From the NCBI RefSeq assembly GCF_004345365.1, contig NZ_SLVF01000004.1:620001-684000 (forward strand): a stretch of 64,000 bases of DNA, in the 5' to 3' direction. The notes beneath the pieces were generated by a model, which saw only the letters and a list, made by a program, of their open reading frames with translations, was not told the DNA's origin and searched no databases. Positions 8,936-17,560 of this stretch are shown here, in pieces. A program made the position numbers and the translations under genes. The stretch's first letter is position 1. Each line of letters starts with the position of its first letter. Source of the DNA: Kribbella sp. VKM Ac-2568 (GTDB lineage: Bacteria > Actinomycetota > Actinomycetes > Propionibacteriales > Kribbellaceae).

Positions 8936-10516
8936 ATGAGTAATTCCCTGAGTTGTACCGACCTCTTCTTCGCCTGGCCCGACGGTGACGTGCTGTTCGA
9001 CGGGCTGACCTTCGTGGCCGGCCCGGTCCGCTCCGGGCTGGTCGGCCGCAACGGCGTGGGCAAGTCCACGCTGCTGCGGCTGATCGCCGGACGACTCGCA
9101 CCGCAACGCGGGTCGATCCGGGTCAACGGCGAACTCGGCTACCTGCCGCAGGACCTCACCCTCGACACCGCCCTGCGCGTCGACCAGGCCCTGGGCATCG
9201 CCGAGATCCGTGCAGCGATCACCGCGATCGAGCAGGGCGACGCCTCGGACGCCAACTTCGCGGCCGTCGGCGACGGCTGGGACGTGGAGGAGCGGGCCGA
9301 GGCGATGCTCGGCAAGCTCGGCCTCGGCTCGATCGGCCTGGACCGCAGCGTCGGCGAACTCTCCGGCGGCGAGACGATCCTGCTCGGCCTGGCCGCCGAA
9401 CTGCTCCGCCGGCCCGACGTGCTGCTGCTCGACGAGCCGACGAACAACCTGGACCTGCGCGCCCGCCGGCACCTGTACGACGCGGTCGAGGGATTCCGCG
9501 GAGCCCTGCTGATCGTCAGCCACGACCGCGAACTGCTCGACCGGGTCGACCAGATCGGCGACCTGCGCAAGGGCGAGGTCACCTGGTACGGCGGCAACCT
9601 CACGGCGTACGAGGAAGCCGTCGCGGTCGAGCAGGAGGCGGCCGAGCGGATGGTCCGCGCGGCCGAGTCCGACCTGAAGCGGCAGAAACGCGAACTGATC
9701 GAGGCGCGGATGAAGATGGACCGCCGCCGGGCCGCCGGTCAGCGGGCGTTCGAGCAGGGCGGCATCCCGAAGATCATTGCCGGCGGCCTCAAACGCTCAG
9801 CGCAGGTGTCGGCGGGCAAGCACCTCGGCATGCACAGCGACCGCTTTGACGCCGCCCAGGACGCGCTGGCCGAGGCGGAGGAGAAGGTCCACGACGACGA
9901 CAGCATCCGCGTCGACCTGCCGAAGACCGCCGTACCGGCCGGACGGATCGTGCTGCGCCTGGAGGACTACGTACTCCGTACCGGCCTGCACGCCGACCTG
10001 GAGATCCGCGGCCCCGAACGCATCGCTCTGACCGGCCCGAACGGCGCAGGCAAGAGCACCCTGCTCCACGCTGTTGCCGCCGACAACGCACCGCTGGTCC
10101 CTTGGAGGTTGCTCCCGCAGCGCCTCGACCTCCTGCAGGACGACCTGTCGGTGGTGGAGAACCTGGCCCTCCTCGCCCCCAGCGCGGAGAACCAGGAACG
10201 CCGAGCCCGCCTGGCCCGCTTCCTCTTCCGAGGCCGCGCGGCCGACCAGCCCGTCAGCACCCTGTCCGGCGGCGAACGCTTCCGAGCAACCCTCGCCGCT
10301 CTGCTCCTGGCCGAACCCCCGCCCCAGTTGCTGATGCTCGACGAACCAACCAACAACCTGGACCTCTCCAGCGTCACCCAACTCCGAGAAGCCCTGGCCT
10401 CCTACAACGGAGCCCTGGTAGTCGCCAGCCACGACCTCCCGTTCCTCCGCGAGATCGGCATCACCCGCTGGCTGTCCATGGAAGACAACGAACTCCACGA
10501 AATCGACCCGCTGTAG
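8936..10516 (+). CDS. ABC-F ATPase (ribosome-associated, possible antibiotic-resistance type)
   Basis: The 526-residue protein has two nucleotide-binding domains and no membrane segment, the ABC-F layout. The first Walker A is GRNGVGKS (about 37-44) and the second GPNGAGKST (about 367). The signatures are LSGGET and LSGGER, and both Walker B/D-loop stretches read LDEPTNNLDL. A charged, helical interdomain linker (about 225-325) is the part that reaches into the ribosome in studied members. The first-domain Arm insertion is short. Role: clearing drugs from, or rescuing, the ribosome; self-resistance is possible but unproven. The start is the ATG at 8936, seven bases after GGAG, rather than the GTG at 8930. 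Confidence 0.9.
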   Translation: MSNSLSCTDLFFAWPDGDVLFDGLTFVAGPVRSGLVGRNGVGKSTLLRLIAGRLAPQRGSIRVNGELGYLPQDLTLDTALRVDQALGIAEIRAAITAIEQGDASDANFAAVGDGWDVEERAEAMLGKLGLGSIGLDRSVGELSGGETILLGLAAELLRRPDVLLLDEPTNNLDLRARRHLYDAVEGFRGALLIVSHDRELLDRVDQIGDLRKGEVTWYGGNLTAYEEAVAVEQEAAERMVRAAESDLKRQKRELIEARMKMDRRRAAGQRAFEQGGIPKIIAGGLKRSAQVSAGKHLGMHSDRFDAAQDALAEAEEKVHDDDSIRVDLPKTAVPAGRIVLRLEDYVLRTGLHADLEIRGPERIALTGPNGAGKSTLLHAVAADNAPLVPWRLLPQRLDLLQDDLSVVENLALLAPSAENQERRARLARFLFRGRAADQPVSTLSGGERFRATLAALLLAEPPPQLLMLDEPTNNLDLSSVTQLREALASYNGALVVASHDLPFLREIGITRWLSMEDNELHEIDPL

Positions 10517-10872
10517 TACTTCGACGTTCGCCGCTTTGCTCCCACCACCGGTTGTTCGGCGCGCTCCTCTGTTGCAGGTCGGTGATCCCCAGGTGGTTGG
10601 CGGGTTGGCTGGATGGCCTGGGTACCTCGGACACCATCTGGGGGCCGCGGACAGGCTATTTCGTGTCCTAGGTCCCGGCTTGGTGTCCTAGGTCCCAGCC
10701 TGGTGTGTCCGAGGCCCCGACCTTGTGCACCAGTTGAATGTTCTCGGGCGGAGGACCTGCTCAACTGATGCCCAAGGTCGCCGTCAGCATGTCGCCAGGG
10801 GCGCCGGCGGCAGACGGATCCTGTCGCCGGGGTCCGACATACTGAGAGCCCACCATCGAGACAGGGGTAGCT
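10517..10872. other. Intergenic region with short tandem and inverted repeats
   Basis: This 356-base gap lies between the ABC-F gene and the SDR gene. It has no convincing reading frame. It carries the 20-base tandem repeat described at 10663-10724. A degenerate copy on the other strand is at 10623-10636, where CCTCGGACACCA is the reverse complement of TGGTGTCCGAGG. A CATACT hexamer about 35 bases before the SDR start could be its -10 element. Confidence 0.45.
10663..10724. repeat. Three tandem copies of a 20-base repeat
   Basis: Copies start at 10663, 10683 and 10703. The first two share GTGTCCTAGGTCCC and differ at two of 20 positions; the third is degenerate (GTGTGTCCGAGGCCCC). An inverted partial copy lies about 35 bases upstream. 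The TGTCC/GGACA ends recall terminal repeats of some actinobacterial insertion sequences, or an array of regulator sites. No transposase is near. Confidence 0.5.
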
Positions 10873-11550
10873 GTGACTCGACGTGCGCTCGTGACCGGCG
10901 GAGTGAGTGGGCTCGGTCTGGCGACTGCTGAGCGGTTGCGGGCGGATGGGATCGAGGTCGTCACCCTCGATCGCACAGCAGGTGCTGATGTGGTCCTGGA
11001 CATCACCGATGAGGTCGCCGTCGCGTCGGCGGTTACTGAGTTGGGCGTGATCGACATCTTGGTGAACTCTGCCGGGATTGTTGGCCCGAACCAGCCGCTC
11101 TGGGAGATCTCGACCGCCGACTGGGATCAAACGTTCGCAGTAAATGTCCGCGGCACCTTCCAGCTGTGCCGGGCTGTCATCCCCGGCATGCGGGAACGCG
11201 GCTGGGGACGGATCGTGAACTTCGCAAGCATGGCCGGCAAGGACGGAAACGCGAATCTCTCCGCGTACTCCGCCTCCAAGGCAGCCGTCATCGCGATGAC
11301 CAAGTCCCTCGGCAAGGAACTCGCCACCAGCGGCGTCCTGGTCAACGTCATCGCCCCAGCTGTGATCGACACTCCCATGAACGCCGCCACCGCGCCAGAC
11401 GTACTGGCCCGCCTCACCAGCCTGATCCCCATGCACCGCATCGGCCGCCCCGAAGAAGTAGCCGAACTAGTCGCCTGGCTCACCTCCGACAAATGCAGCT
11501 TCTCCACCGGCGCCGTCTACGACATCAGCGGCGGCCGCGCCACCTACTAA
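10873..11550 (+). CDS. Short-chain dehydrogenase/reductase
   Basis: The 225-residue classical SDR has the NAD(P)-binding TGGVSGLG (residues 8-15), the NSAG motif (about 66-69), a catalytic Ser in NFASMAG, and the YSASK Tyr/Lys pair (about 131-135). It ends with the usual PEEVAELVAWL and ISGGRATY. A short beta2-alphaC region makes it compact. The sequence resembles 3-oxoacyl-ACP reductase and sugar dehydrogenase subgroups, so the substrate cannot be named. GTG start with AGGGGTAG just upstream. It appears to be a single-gene unit. Confidence 0.88.
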   Translation: MTRRALVTGGVSGLGLATAERLRADGIEVVTLDRTAGADVVLDITDEVAVASAVTELGVIDILVNSAGIVGPNQPLWEISTADWDQTFAVNVRGTFQLCRAVIPGMRERGWGRIVNFASMAGKDGNANLSAYSASKAAVIAMTKSLGKELATSGVLVNVIAPAVIDTPMNAATAPDVLARLTSLIPMHRIGRPEEVAELVAWLTSDKCSFSTGAVYDISGGRATY

Positions 11551-12025
11551 GCCGGTACTCCGCCGCGCTACTCCGGTCCCGCAGTTCTCCGTCGCCTGCT
11601 CCAACCCGCTAGGTCGCCGCTCGGTGAATGCGCTGTGGGCGGGGGAGTGGGGGAAGTCGCCGGAAGCCTAGTTGCGGGTCCGAGCGGCGTACGGATCGAC
11701 AGGAGGTACTGCCTGCTCTCGGCCCATCAAGACCCTCGGTACGTCGGGAGGTTGCCCTCGCGAGGGACATCTACCTGTCGTTCGGAACAGCCGTGCCCGA
11801 CCACCAGCCCGGGATGGGGTGTCTTGTCAGGCAGGCTCGAATTGTCGGCCCGACAAACCCGCAGCGGCCTGGAGAACCCGCGGTGGCCTGATAACCACGC
11901 CGAGCACGTCCGGCGATCAGCTCCTCTCCAACGCGACCACCTGGCATTCGCTGAGCGGCGACGCAGGAGCGCCGAACCGGCCTGCGGTGGGGGCGAGCGA
12001 CGGAGGAGCGGCGTGGGGCGGAGTC
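11551..12025. other. Gene-free region between convergent units
   Basis: The 475 bases separate the SDR (rightward) from the aldo/keto reductase (leftward). The open frames here lack good starts and resemble no protein. A perfect inverted repeat with arms TTGTCGG and CCGACAA and a one-base centre lies at 11842-11856; its role is unknown because neither neighbour starts here. I see no terminator with a long stem. The region may be gene-decay material. Confidence 0.45.
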
Positions 12026-12991
12026 CTAGGTGGGGGTTGGGGCGTCGGGGCGGAGTAGGCCGGTGGTTTTTAGGTCTGTCCAGACGGCGTCTGGGATTTC
12101 CACCCGTGCGAGGGCCGCGTTGGTGTGGACTTCGGAGGGGGTGCGGCAGCCGACTGCGATGCCGGCTACGGCGGGGTGGTGGAGTGGGAAGTTGAGGGCG
12201 ACCGCCGGCAGGGTTACGCCGTGGGACTCGCAGATGTCGGCGAGTTGGTTGGCCTTGTCCACCAAGGGAGCAGGCGCAGGAGCGTAGTTGAAGGTGGCGT
12301 CCGCAGCCGGACGGGGTTGGGACAGCAGACCGGAGTTGAAGATGCCTACGGCAACTACCTGGACGTTGTTCTCGACGCAGGCGGGCATCACGTCGTCCAG
12401 ACCGTCGGGGTCCAGGAGGGTGTAGCGGCCGGCCAGCATGATGGCGTCGATGTCTACCTCGCGGACGAAGCGGGTGAGCATCGCGGTCTGGTTCATGCCG
12501 GAGCCGATCGCGCCGATGACGCCTTGGTCGCGGAGTTCGATCAGGGTCGGGAAGGCGGTGGCGACGGCTTCCGCGTAGTGGTCGTCGGGGTCGTGGACGA
12601 AGACGACGTCGAGGCGGTCGGTGCCGATGCGGCGCAGGGAGTCCTCGATGCTCTGCAGGACGCCGTCGCGGCTGAAGTCCCAGCGGCGGCGTCGGCGGGA
12701 GGTGACGGCGAAGCCTTCGTCGTCGGTGGCGTCGGAGTCCGCTTCGTAGATGATCCGGCCGACCTTGCTGGACAGCACGTACTCGTCGCGGGGCTTCCCG
12801 GCGAGTCCAGCACCCAGTCGCTCCTCAGCCAGACCGAGGCCGTAGTGCGGTGCCGTGTCGAAGTACCGCCAGCCCTCGTCCCACGCGGCCTGTACGGTCG
12901 CGGCAGCCTCGGCATCAGCGACCGGCGTGAACAACCCGGCCAGCGGAGCACCGCCGAGCCCGACTCGCGAGTCCTCCGAGAACAGCTTCAT
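12026..12991 (-). CDS. Aldo/keto reductase, L-fucose (aldose) dehydrogenase-like
   Basis: The 321-residue AKR barrel has the catalytic set DTAPHYG (Asp and Tyr, about residues 44-50), SSKVGR (Lys, about 73-78) and VVFVHDPDD (His, about 129-137). The N-terminal GLGGAPLAGLF and the VGRIIYEAD stretch are typical of D-threo-aldose 1-dehydrogenase/L-fucose dehydrogenase AKRs. It is the last gene of a leftward operon whose first gene is a fuconate-dehydratase-type enolase-superfamily protein. The expected reaction is oxidation of L-fucose (or L-galactose/D-arabinose) to the lactone with NAD(P). The four-base ATGA overlap with the SDR upstream supports coupling. Confidence 0.85.
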   Translation of the reverse strand: MKLFSEDSRVGLGGAPLAGLFTPVADAEAAATVQAAWDEGWRYFDTAPHYGLGLAEERLGAGLAGKPRDEYVLSSKVGRIIYEADSDATDDEGFAVTSRRRRRWDFSRDGVLQSIEDSLRRIGTDRLDVVFVHDPDDHYAEAVATAFPTLIELRDQGVIGAIGSGMNQTAMLTRFVREVDIDAIMLAGRYTLLDPDGLDDVMPACVENNVQVVAVGIFNSGLLSQPRPAADATFNYAPAPAPLVDKANQLADICESHGVTLPAVALNFPLHHPAVAGIAVGCRTPSEVHTNAALARVEIPDAVWTDLKTTGLLRPDAPTPT

Positions 12992-13740
12992 GACCGGGCT
13001 GCCGGCAGTCGCAGGTTCTGCATGCCTCCGTCGACCGCGAGCGCAGTACCGGTGGTCGAGGCGGATAGCGGGCTTGCCAAGTAGACGATCGCGGCCGCGA
13101 CTTCCTGGGCAGTGACGAGCCGGCCCATCGGCTGCCGGGCTTCCAGGGCGGCGCGCTCGGCGGCCGGGTCGGACGCCACGTCGAGCAGCCGGCCGACCCA
13201 GGGGGTGTCGGCGGTTCCCGGATTCACGCAGTTGACCCGGATGCCTTCGCGGACGTGGTCAGCGGCCATCGCCATGGTCAGCGCCAGTACTGCGCCCTTG
13301 CTGGCGCTGTAGAGCGCACGGTTCGGGAGGCCGGCGACGGCGGCGATCGAGCAGGTGTTGACGATCGCGGCTGCTGACGAGCGACGCAGGTAGGGCAAGG
13401 TCGCCCGGGTGACGCGCGCGATGCCTACGACGTTCACGTCGAGGACGCGGTGCCACTCCTCGTCGTCGTTGCCCGCCACGGTGCCCTGGGCGCCGATCCC
13501 GGCATTGTTCACGAGGATGTCGATCCCGCCGAGCTGCAGCGCGGCCGCGGAGACCGCGTCCCGGACGGAGCTGTCGTCGCTCACGTCCGCGGCGATGCCG
13601 GTCAGCGGCGCGGGCACGTCCGGCTTCAGATCGAAGACGACCACCTGGGCACCTCGCGCGGCCAGCAGCGAGGCGGCCGCCAGACCGATCCCCGAGGCTC
13701 CTCCGGTCACCACGGCCCGCAGGCCGGCGAAATCCGTCAC
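12988..13740 (-). CDS. SDR, probable 2-keto-3-deoxy-L-fuconate dehydrogenase
   Basis: The 250-residue classical SDR has TGGASGIG (about residues 12-19), NNAG (about 79-82), a catalytic Ser in NTCSIAAV and YSASK (about 143-147). It sits between the dehydratase and the aldose dehydrogenase with four-base overlaps on both sides. In the oxidative L-fucose route an SDR oxidises 2-keto-3-deoxy-L-fuconate to the 2,4-diketo acid, which fits this position. SDR sequence alone does not prove the substrate; a different sugar acid is possible. Confidence 0.8.
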   Translation of the reverse strand: MTDFAGLRAVVTGGASGIGLAAASLLAARGAQVVVFDLKPDVPAPLTGIAADVSDDSSVRDAVSAAALQLGGIDILVNNAGIGAQGTVAGNDDEEWHRVLDVNVVGIARVTRATLPYLRRSSAAAIVNTCSIAAVAGLPNRALYSASKGAVLALTMAMAADHVREGIRVNCVNPGTADTPWVGRLLDVASDPAAERAALEARQPMGRLVTAQEVAAAIVYLASPLSASTTGTALAVDGGMQNLRLPAARS

Positions 13741-15056
13741 TTCACGCTCTCCTTCGTCAGGTCAGTCCAGATCTTGCCAGTCGGGTACCGGAAGTCACAC
13801 AGCGTCTCGGCATCCATCTCGGCGCTGAAGCCCGGCTGCGTCGGTGTGACGTAGTGCCCGTCCTTGATCGCGACCGGTTCCAGGAAGTGCTCGTGCAGGT
13901 GGTCGACATACTCGATCACCCGGTTCTCGGTCGAACCGCTGACCGCGACCAGGTCGAACATCGACAGGTGCTGCACCAGCTCGCACAGCCCGACCCCGCC
14001 CGCGTGCGGACACACCGGTACGCCGAACTTCGCCGCCAGCAGCAGGATCGCGATGTTCTCGTTCACCCCGGCGACCCGGGCCGAGTCGATCTGCAGGAAC
14101 GACAGGGACCCGGCCTGCAGCATCTGCTTGAAGACCACCCGGTTCTGCACGTGCTCGCCGGTGGCCACCCGGACCGGCGCGACGGCCTGGGCGATCGCCG
14201 CGTGGCCGAGGATGTCGTCGGGGCTGGTCGGCTCCTCGACCCACCACACGTCGTACGGCTTCAGCGCCTCGATCCAGGAGATCGCCTCGGCCACGTCCCA
14301 GCGCTGGTTCGCGTCGATCGCGATCCGGATGTCCGGGCCGACCGACTCGCGGGCCAGCCGCATCCGGCGGATGTCGTCGTCGAGGTTCGCGCCGACCTTC
14401 AGCTTGATCTGGGTGAACCCCTCGGCCACCGCCTCGTGGCAGAGTCGCACCAGTTTGGCGTCGTCGTACCCGAGCCAACCGGGCGTGGTCGTGTACGCCG
14501 GGTAACCCTGCTCGCGCAGCGACTTCTCCCGCTCGGCGCGACCCGGCACAGCTGCGTACAGGATCTCCAACGCCTCCTCGCGGGTGAGCGCGTCCGATAG
14601 GTACCGGAAGTCGACCAGGTCGACGATCTGCTCGGGGGAGAGGTCGGCCAGCAGCTTCCACAGCGGTACTCCGGCGCGCTTGGCGGCCAGGTCCCACACG
14701 GCGTTCACCACCGCCCCGATCGCCATGTGCATGACGCCCTTCTCCGGGCCGAGCCAGCGCAGTTGCGAGTCGTGTACCAGGGACTTCCAGAAGCCGCCCA
14801 GGTCGTTCAGGGTCTCGTCCACGTCCAGGCCGATCACATGGTCGCGGAGCGCCTCGATCGCGGCCGTCTGGACGTCGTTGCCGCGGCCGATGGTGAAGGC
14901 GAAGCCGTGCCCTTCGAGCCCGTCGCCGGCGTCGGTGCGCAGGATCAGGTACGCCGCGGAGTAGTCCGGGTCGGCGTTCATCGCGTCGGAGCCGTCCAGG
15001 TCCAGCGAGGTGGGGAAGCGGACGTCATACGTCTCGAACTCGGTGAAGCGTGGCAT
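13737..15056 (-). CDS. L-fuconate dehydratase-like enolase-superfamily enzyme
   Basis: The 439-residue protein belongs to the mandelate-racemase/enolase superfamily and looks like L-fuconate dehydratase (ENOSF1 type). A capping domain includes [20 protein letters not shown]. The barrel shows the catalytic KLK (in [14 protein letters not shown], about residue 220), metal ligands in [21 protein letters not shown] and ATGEH, and the general-base His in CPHAGGVGL. It would dehydrate L-fuconate to 2-keto-3-deoxy-L-fuconate. It is the first gene of the operon, and a 12-bp palindrome lies 40 bases before its ATG. No fuconolactonase, diketo-acid hydrolase or transporter gene is in the operon. Confidence 0.9.
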   Translation of the reverse strand: MPRFTEFETYDVRFPTSLDLDGSDAMNADPDYSAAYLILRTDAGDGLEGHGFAFTIGRGNDVQTAAIEALRDHVIGLDVDETLNDLGGFWKSLVHDSQLRWLGPEKGVMHMAIGAVVNAVWDLAAKRAGVPLWKLLADLSPEQIVDLVDFRYLSDALTREEALEILYAAVPGRAEREKSLREQGYPAYTTTPGWLGYDDAKLVRLCHEAVAEGFTQIKLKVGANLDDDIRRMRLARESVGPDIRIAIDANQRWDVAEAISWIEALKPYDVWWVEEPTSPDDILGHAAIAQAVAPVRVATGEHVQNRVVFKQMLQAGSLSFLQIDSARVAGVNENIAILLLAAKFGVPVCPHAGGVGLCELVQHLSMFDLVAVSGSTENRVIEYVDHLHEHFLEPVAIKDGHYVTPTQPGFSAEMDAETLCDFRYPTGKIWTDLTKESVK

Positions 15057-15095
15057 GAAGACCCGTTCTGGCAGTGTTCCGATCTGGCAGACCGG

Positions 15096-15107
15096 ATCCT
15101 ATAGGAT
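15096..15107. promoter_or_regulatory. Perfect 12-bp palindrome ATCCTATAGGAT upstream of the deoxy-sugar operon
   Basis: The sequence is fully self-complementary and is AT-rich in a GC-rich background. It lies 40 bases before the dehydratase start on the opposite strand and includes TAGGAT, which could be a -10 element, so a bound regulator would block transcription. The shape fits an FCD-GntR operator. Confidence 0.55.
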
Positions 15108-15225
15108 ATGGGGGTCATTCGGGCAGTGCTCCGGCGAGTTAGTTCATCCGCTCAAGGAACAAAGTCCGCGCCGGGTTCACGCGGCCCGGGCCGACCGGGC
15201 GAGAGCCGCTGGATAGAGTCGAACC

Positions 15226-16119
15226 GTGCCCGACCACCAGGACGCTGACGAGCCCGGAGTACTGCGGTTGGGGCGGCGGTCGTTCGGACCGGCGGAGTTC
15301 GCGCTGATGGCGATCGTGAACCGGACGCCGGACTCCTTCTTCGACCGCGGCGCCACCTTCGCCACCGAAGCGGCGTACGAGGCGATCGATCAGGCGGTCG
15401 CCGACGGCGCGGACCTGGTCGACATCGGCGGGGTCAAGGCCGGGTACGGCGAGCCCGTCAGCGAGGACGAGGAACTCCGGCGCACGGTCGACTTCGTGGC
15501 GGGAATCCGCGAGCGCCACCCGGAGCTCGTGATCAGCGTCGACACCTATCGCAGCGGAGTCGCCCGCCGGGTCGGAGCAGCCGGGGCGGACCTGATCAAC
15601 GACACCTGGGCCGGCGCCGATCCCGAGATCCCGGCCGCCGCCGCGGAGTACGGGACCGGGCTCGTGTGCAGTCACGTCGGCGGGCTAACCCCGCGGACCG
15701 ACCCGCACCGGATGGCGTACGACGACGTGGTGGCTGACGTGATTCGCACGACCACGGCCCTCGCCGAACGGGCCGTCGCCGCGGGAGTCAGGCGGGACGG
15801 GATCCTCATCGACCCGACCCACGACTTCGGCAAGAACACGCTGCAGTCGCTCGAGCTGACCCGCCGGCTGGACGAGCTCGCGGCGACCGGCTGGCCGGTG
15901 CTGGTGGCGGTCTCGAACAAGGATTTCATCGGCGAGACCCTCGACCTGCCGCCGGGGCAGCGTGGCTCCGGGACACTCGCCGCGCTGACGGTCTCCGCCT
16001 GGCTGGGCGCTCGGGTCTTCCGGGTGCACGATGTCCCTGCGGCCCAGCAGGCGCTGGACCTGGTCGCAGTACTGCGGGGTGCCGCGCAGCCCGCTGGAAC
16101 CCGAAGGAGTCTGGCTTGA
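15226..16119 (+). CDS. folP2: FolP2-like dihydropteroate synthase homologue
   Basis: The 297-residue TIM-barrel protein has the DHPS layout, but its first signature reads MAIVNRTPDSFFDRGATF where true DHPS has NVTPDSFSDGG. Other blocks are DIGGVKAGYGEPVSEDEE, VDTYRSGVAR, LINDTWAG and DPTHDFGKN. The C-terminal loop is VAVSNKDFIGETL, where active enzymes have a Ser-Arg/Lys pterin site. This pattern matches mycobacterial FolP2, which is reported to lack DHPS activity. The true role is unknown; a folate-independent or prenyl-linked function has been suspected. GTG start; TAGAGT six nt upstream makes it leaderless. Its stop overlaps the next gene by four bases. Confidence 0.85.
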   Translation: MPDHQDADEPGVLRLGRRSFGPAEFALMAIVNRTPDSFFDRGATFATEAAYEAIDQAVADGADLVDIGGVKAGYGEPVSEDEELRRTVDFVAGIRERHPELVISVDTYRSGVARRVGAAGADLINDTWAGADPEIPAAAAEYGTGLVCSHVGGLTPRTDPHRMAYDDVVADVIRTTTALAERAVAAGVRRDGILIDPTHDFGKNTLQSLELTRRLDELAATGWPVLVAVSNKDFIGETLDLPPGQRGSGTLAALTVSAWLGARVFRVHDVPAAQQALDLVAVLRGAAQPAGTRRSLA

Positions 16120-16847
16120 TTCGTCAGTTGGCCGATCTGACCGAGGACGAGGTGATCGCGGCGTACCAGGTCGACGATCGCTCGGTGCCCCATCTGCGGA
16201 GCAACTTCGTCTGCAGCATCGACGGCGCGGTGGAGATCGACGGGCAGTCGAAGTCGCTGTCGAACCAGGCGGACCAGGAGTTGTTCGGCAAGCTCCGGAT
16301 GCTCAGCGACGTGATCCTGGTCGGAGCCGGGACCGTCCGGGCCGAGGGGTACAACCCGCTCCGGCTCGGCGCCAAGCGTCGGGAGTGGCGGCAGGCGAAC
16401 GGCCTGCCGGAGAACCCGACCCTGGCGATCGTCTCGTCACGGCTCGACCTGAACCCGATCAACCCGGTGTTCGCGCAGGCGCCGATCCGGACGGTCGTGA
16501 TCACGCACGCCGCGGCGCCGCCCGACCGCCACGAAGCGCTCGCCGAGGTGGCCGACGTACTGGTCTGTGGCGAGACGTCGGTCGATCTCCCGACGGCTGT
16601 GGCCGCCCTTGCTGAGCGGGGGCTGCCGCAGATCCTGTCGGAAGGTGGGCCGCATCTGCTGGGTGCGCTCACCGACGCGGACCTGGTGGACGAAATGTGC
16701 CTGTCGCTGGCGCCCCTGCTGGCCGGCCCGGGCGCGGGTCGCATCACGGCCGGCCCCATGTCGACGATCGCCCGGCGGCTGGAGTTGAGGTCGGTGCTCG
16801 GCTCGGACGACGGGTACCTCTTCATGCGCTACCTCCGGGCCCACTGA
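16116..16847 (+). CDS. RibD C-terminal-type pyrimidine reductase family protein
   Basis: The 243-residue protein has the dihydrofolate-reductase-like fold of the RibD C-domain: NFVCSIDGAVEIDG (about 30-43), VGAGTVRAEGYNPLR (about 70-84) and LSEGGPHLLGALTDADLVDE (about 170-190). It lacks the RibD deaminase half. Stand-alone members reduce the riboflavin precursor or an unknown pyrimidine with NADPH. It starts with TTG inside TTGA, the overlap with the stop of the FolP2-like gene, so the two are coupled. That link with a DHPS-like protein hints at a shared pterin/pyrimidine pathway, which is inference. Confidence 0.85.
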   Translation: MIRQLADLTEDEVIAAYQVDDRSVPHLRSNFVCSIDGAVEIDGQSKSLSNQADQELFGKLRMLSDVILVGAGTVRAEGYNPLRLGAKRREWRQANGLPENPTLAIVSSRLDLNPINPVFAQAPIRTVVITHAAAPPDRHEALAEVADVLVCGETSVDLPTAVAALAERGLPQILSEGGPHLLGALTDADLVDEMCLSLAPLLAGPGAGRITAGPMSTIARRLELRSVLGSDDGYLFMRYLRAH

Positions 16848-16870
16848 GCGCCTCGACTACGGTTGACGTC

Positions 16871-17560
16871 GTGCCCATCGTCAGCGCCGCGGTCTGCCCG
16901 CATCCGCCGCTCCTGGTTCCCGAGATCGCCGGTGGAGCCGCCGCCGAGCTCGACGACCTGCGCGCAGCCTGCCTTGCCGCGATCGACCAGCTCGCCGACG
17001 CCGACACCCTCGTGATCGTCGGATCCGGGACCACCACCGGCGCCCGGTACGACGCGTCCGCCGGCGGCACGTTCGGCCCGTACGGCGCTCCCGGTGTACA
17101 GGTGGGCTCCGGGGAACCTGTGCTGCCGCTCTCGCTCACGATGGGCGCGTGGCTCGTCAACCAGAGCAAGGCGGCGGGTCTTCCGCGGCTCTTGATCACG
17201 GTCGCCGCCGACGAGACTCCGGCCGCCTGTCTGGAGCTGGGACAAGAGCTTGCCCATGGCAATGAACGGGTGGCCCTGCTGGTGATGGGAGACGGCTCGG
17301 CCCGCCGCAGCGAACACTCCCCGGTCCACCTTCACCCTCGTGCCGAGATCTTCGACACGACCGTCGCCGCCGCCCTGGACCTGGCCGACACCACCACCTT
17401 GTCCGCGCTGGACCCAGACCTGGCCACGACTCTCCAGGCCGTTGGCCGAGCTCCCTGGCAAGTCCTGGCCGGTGCTACCGCGACCACCCCGCTCCAGGGC
17501 AACCTCACCCACCACACCGCGCCATACGGCGTCGGCTACTTCGTCGCGAGCTGGACCTAG
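16871..17560 (+). CDS. LigB-like (class III extradiol dioxygenase fold) protein
   Basis: The 229-residue protein begins MPIVSAAVCPHPPLLVPEI, the N-terminal metal-ligand block of LigB-type dioxygenases, and has a mid-protein VIVGSGTTTG and a late His-rich NLTHHTAPYGVGYFVA. It is shorter than typical catabolic dioxygenases and has no partner genes for aromatic degradation, so catalysis is uncertain. Proteins of this kind are widely conserved in actinobacteria, often near miaA and dapF. The GTG start is preceded by TACGGT at a 7-nt gap (leaderless). Its end overlaps the opposite-strand gene by four bases. Confidence 0.8.
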   Translation: MPIVSAAVCPHPPLLVPEIAGGAAAELDDLRAACLAAIDQLADADTLVIVGSGTTTGARYDASAGGTFGPYGAPGVQVGSGEPVLPLSLTMGAWLVNQSKAAGLPRLLITVAADETPAACLELGQELAHGNERVALLVMGDGSARRSEHSPVHLHPRAEIFDTTVAAALDLADTTTLSALDPDLATTLQAVGRAPWQVLAGATATTPLQGNLTHHTAPYGVGYFVASWT

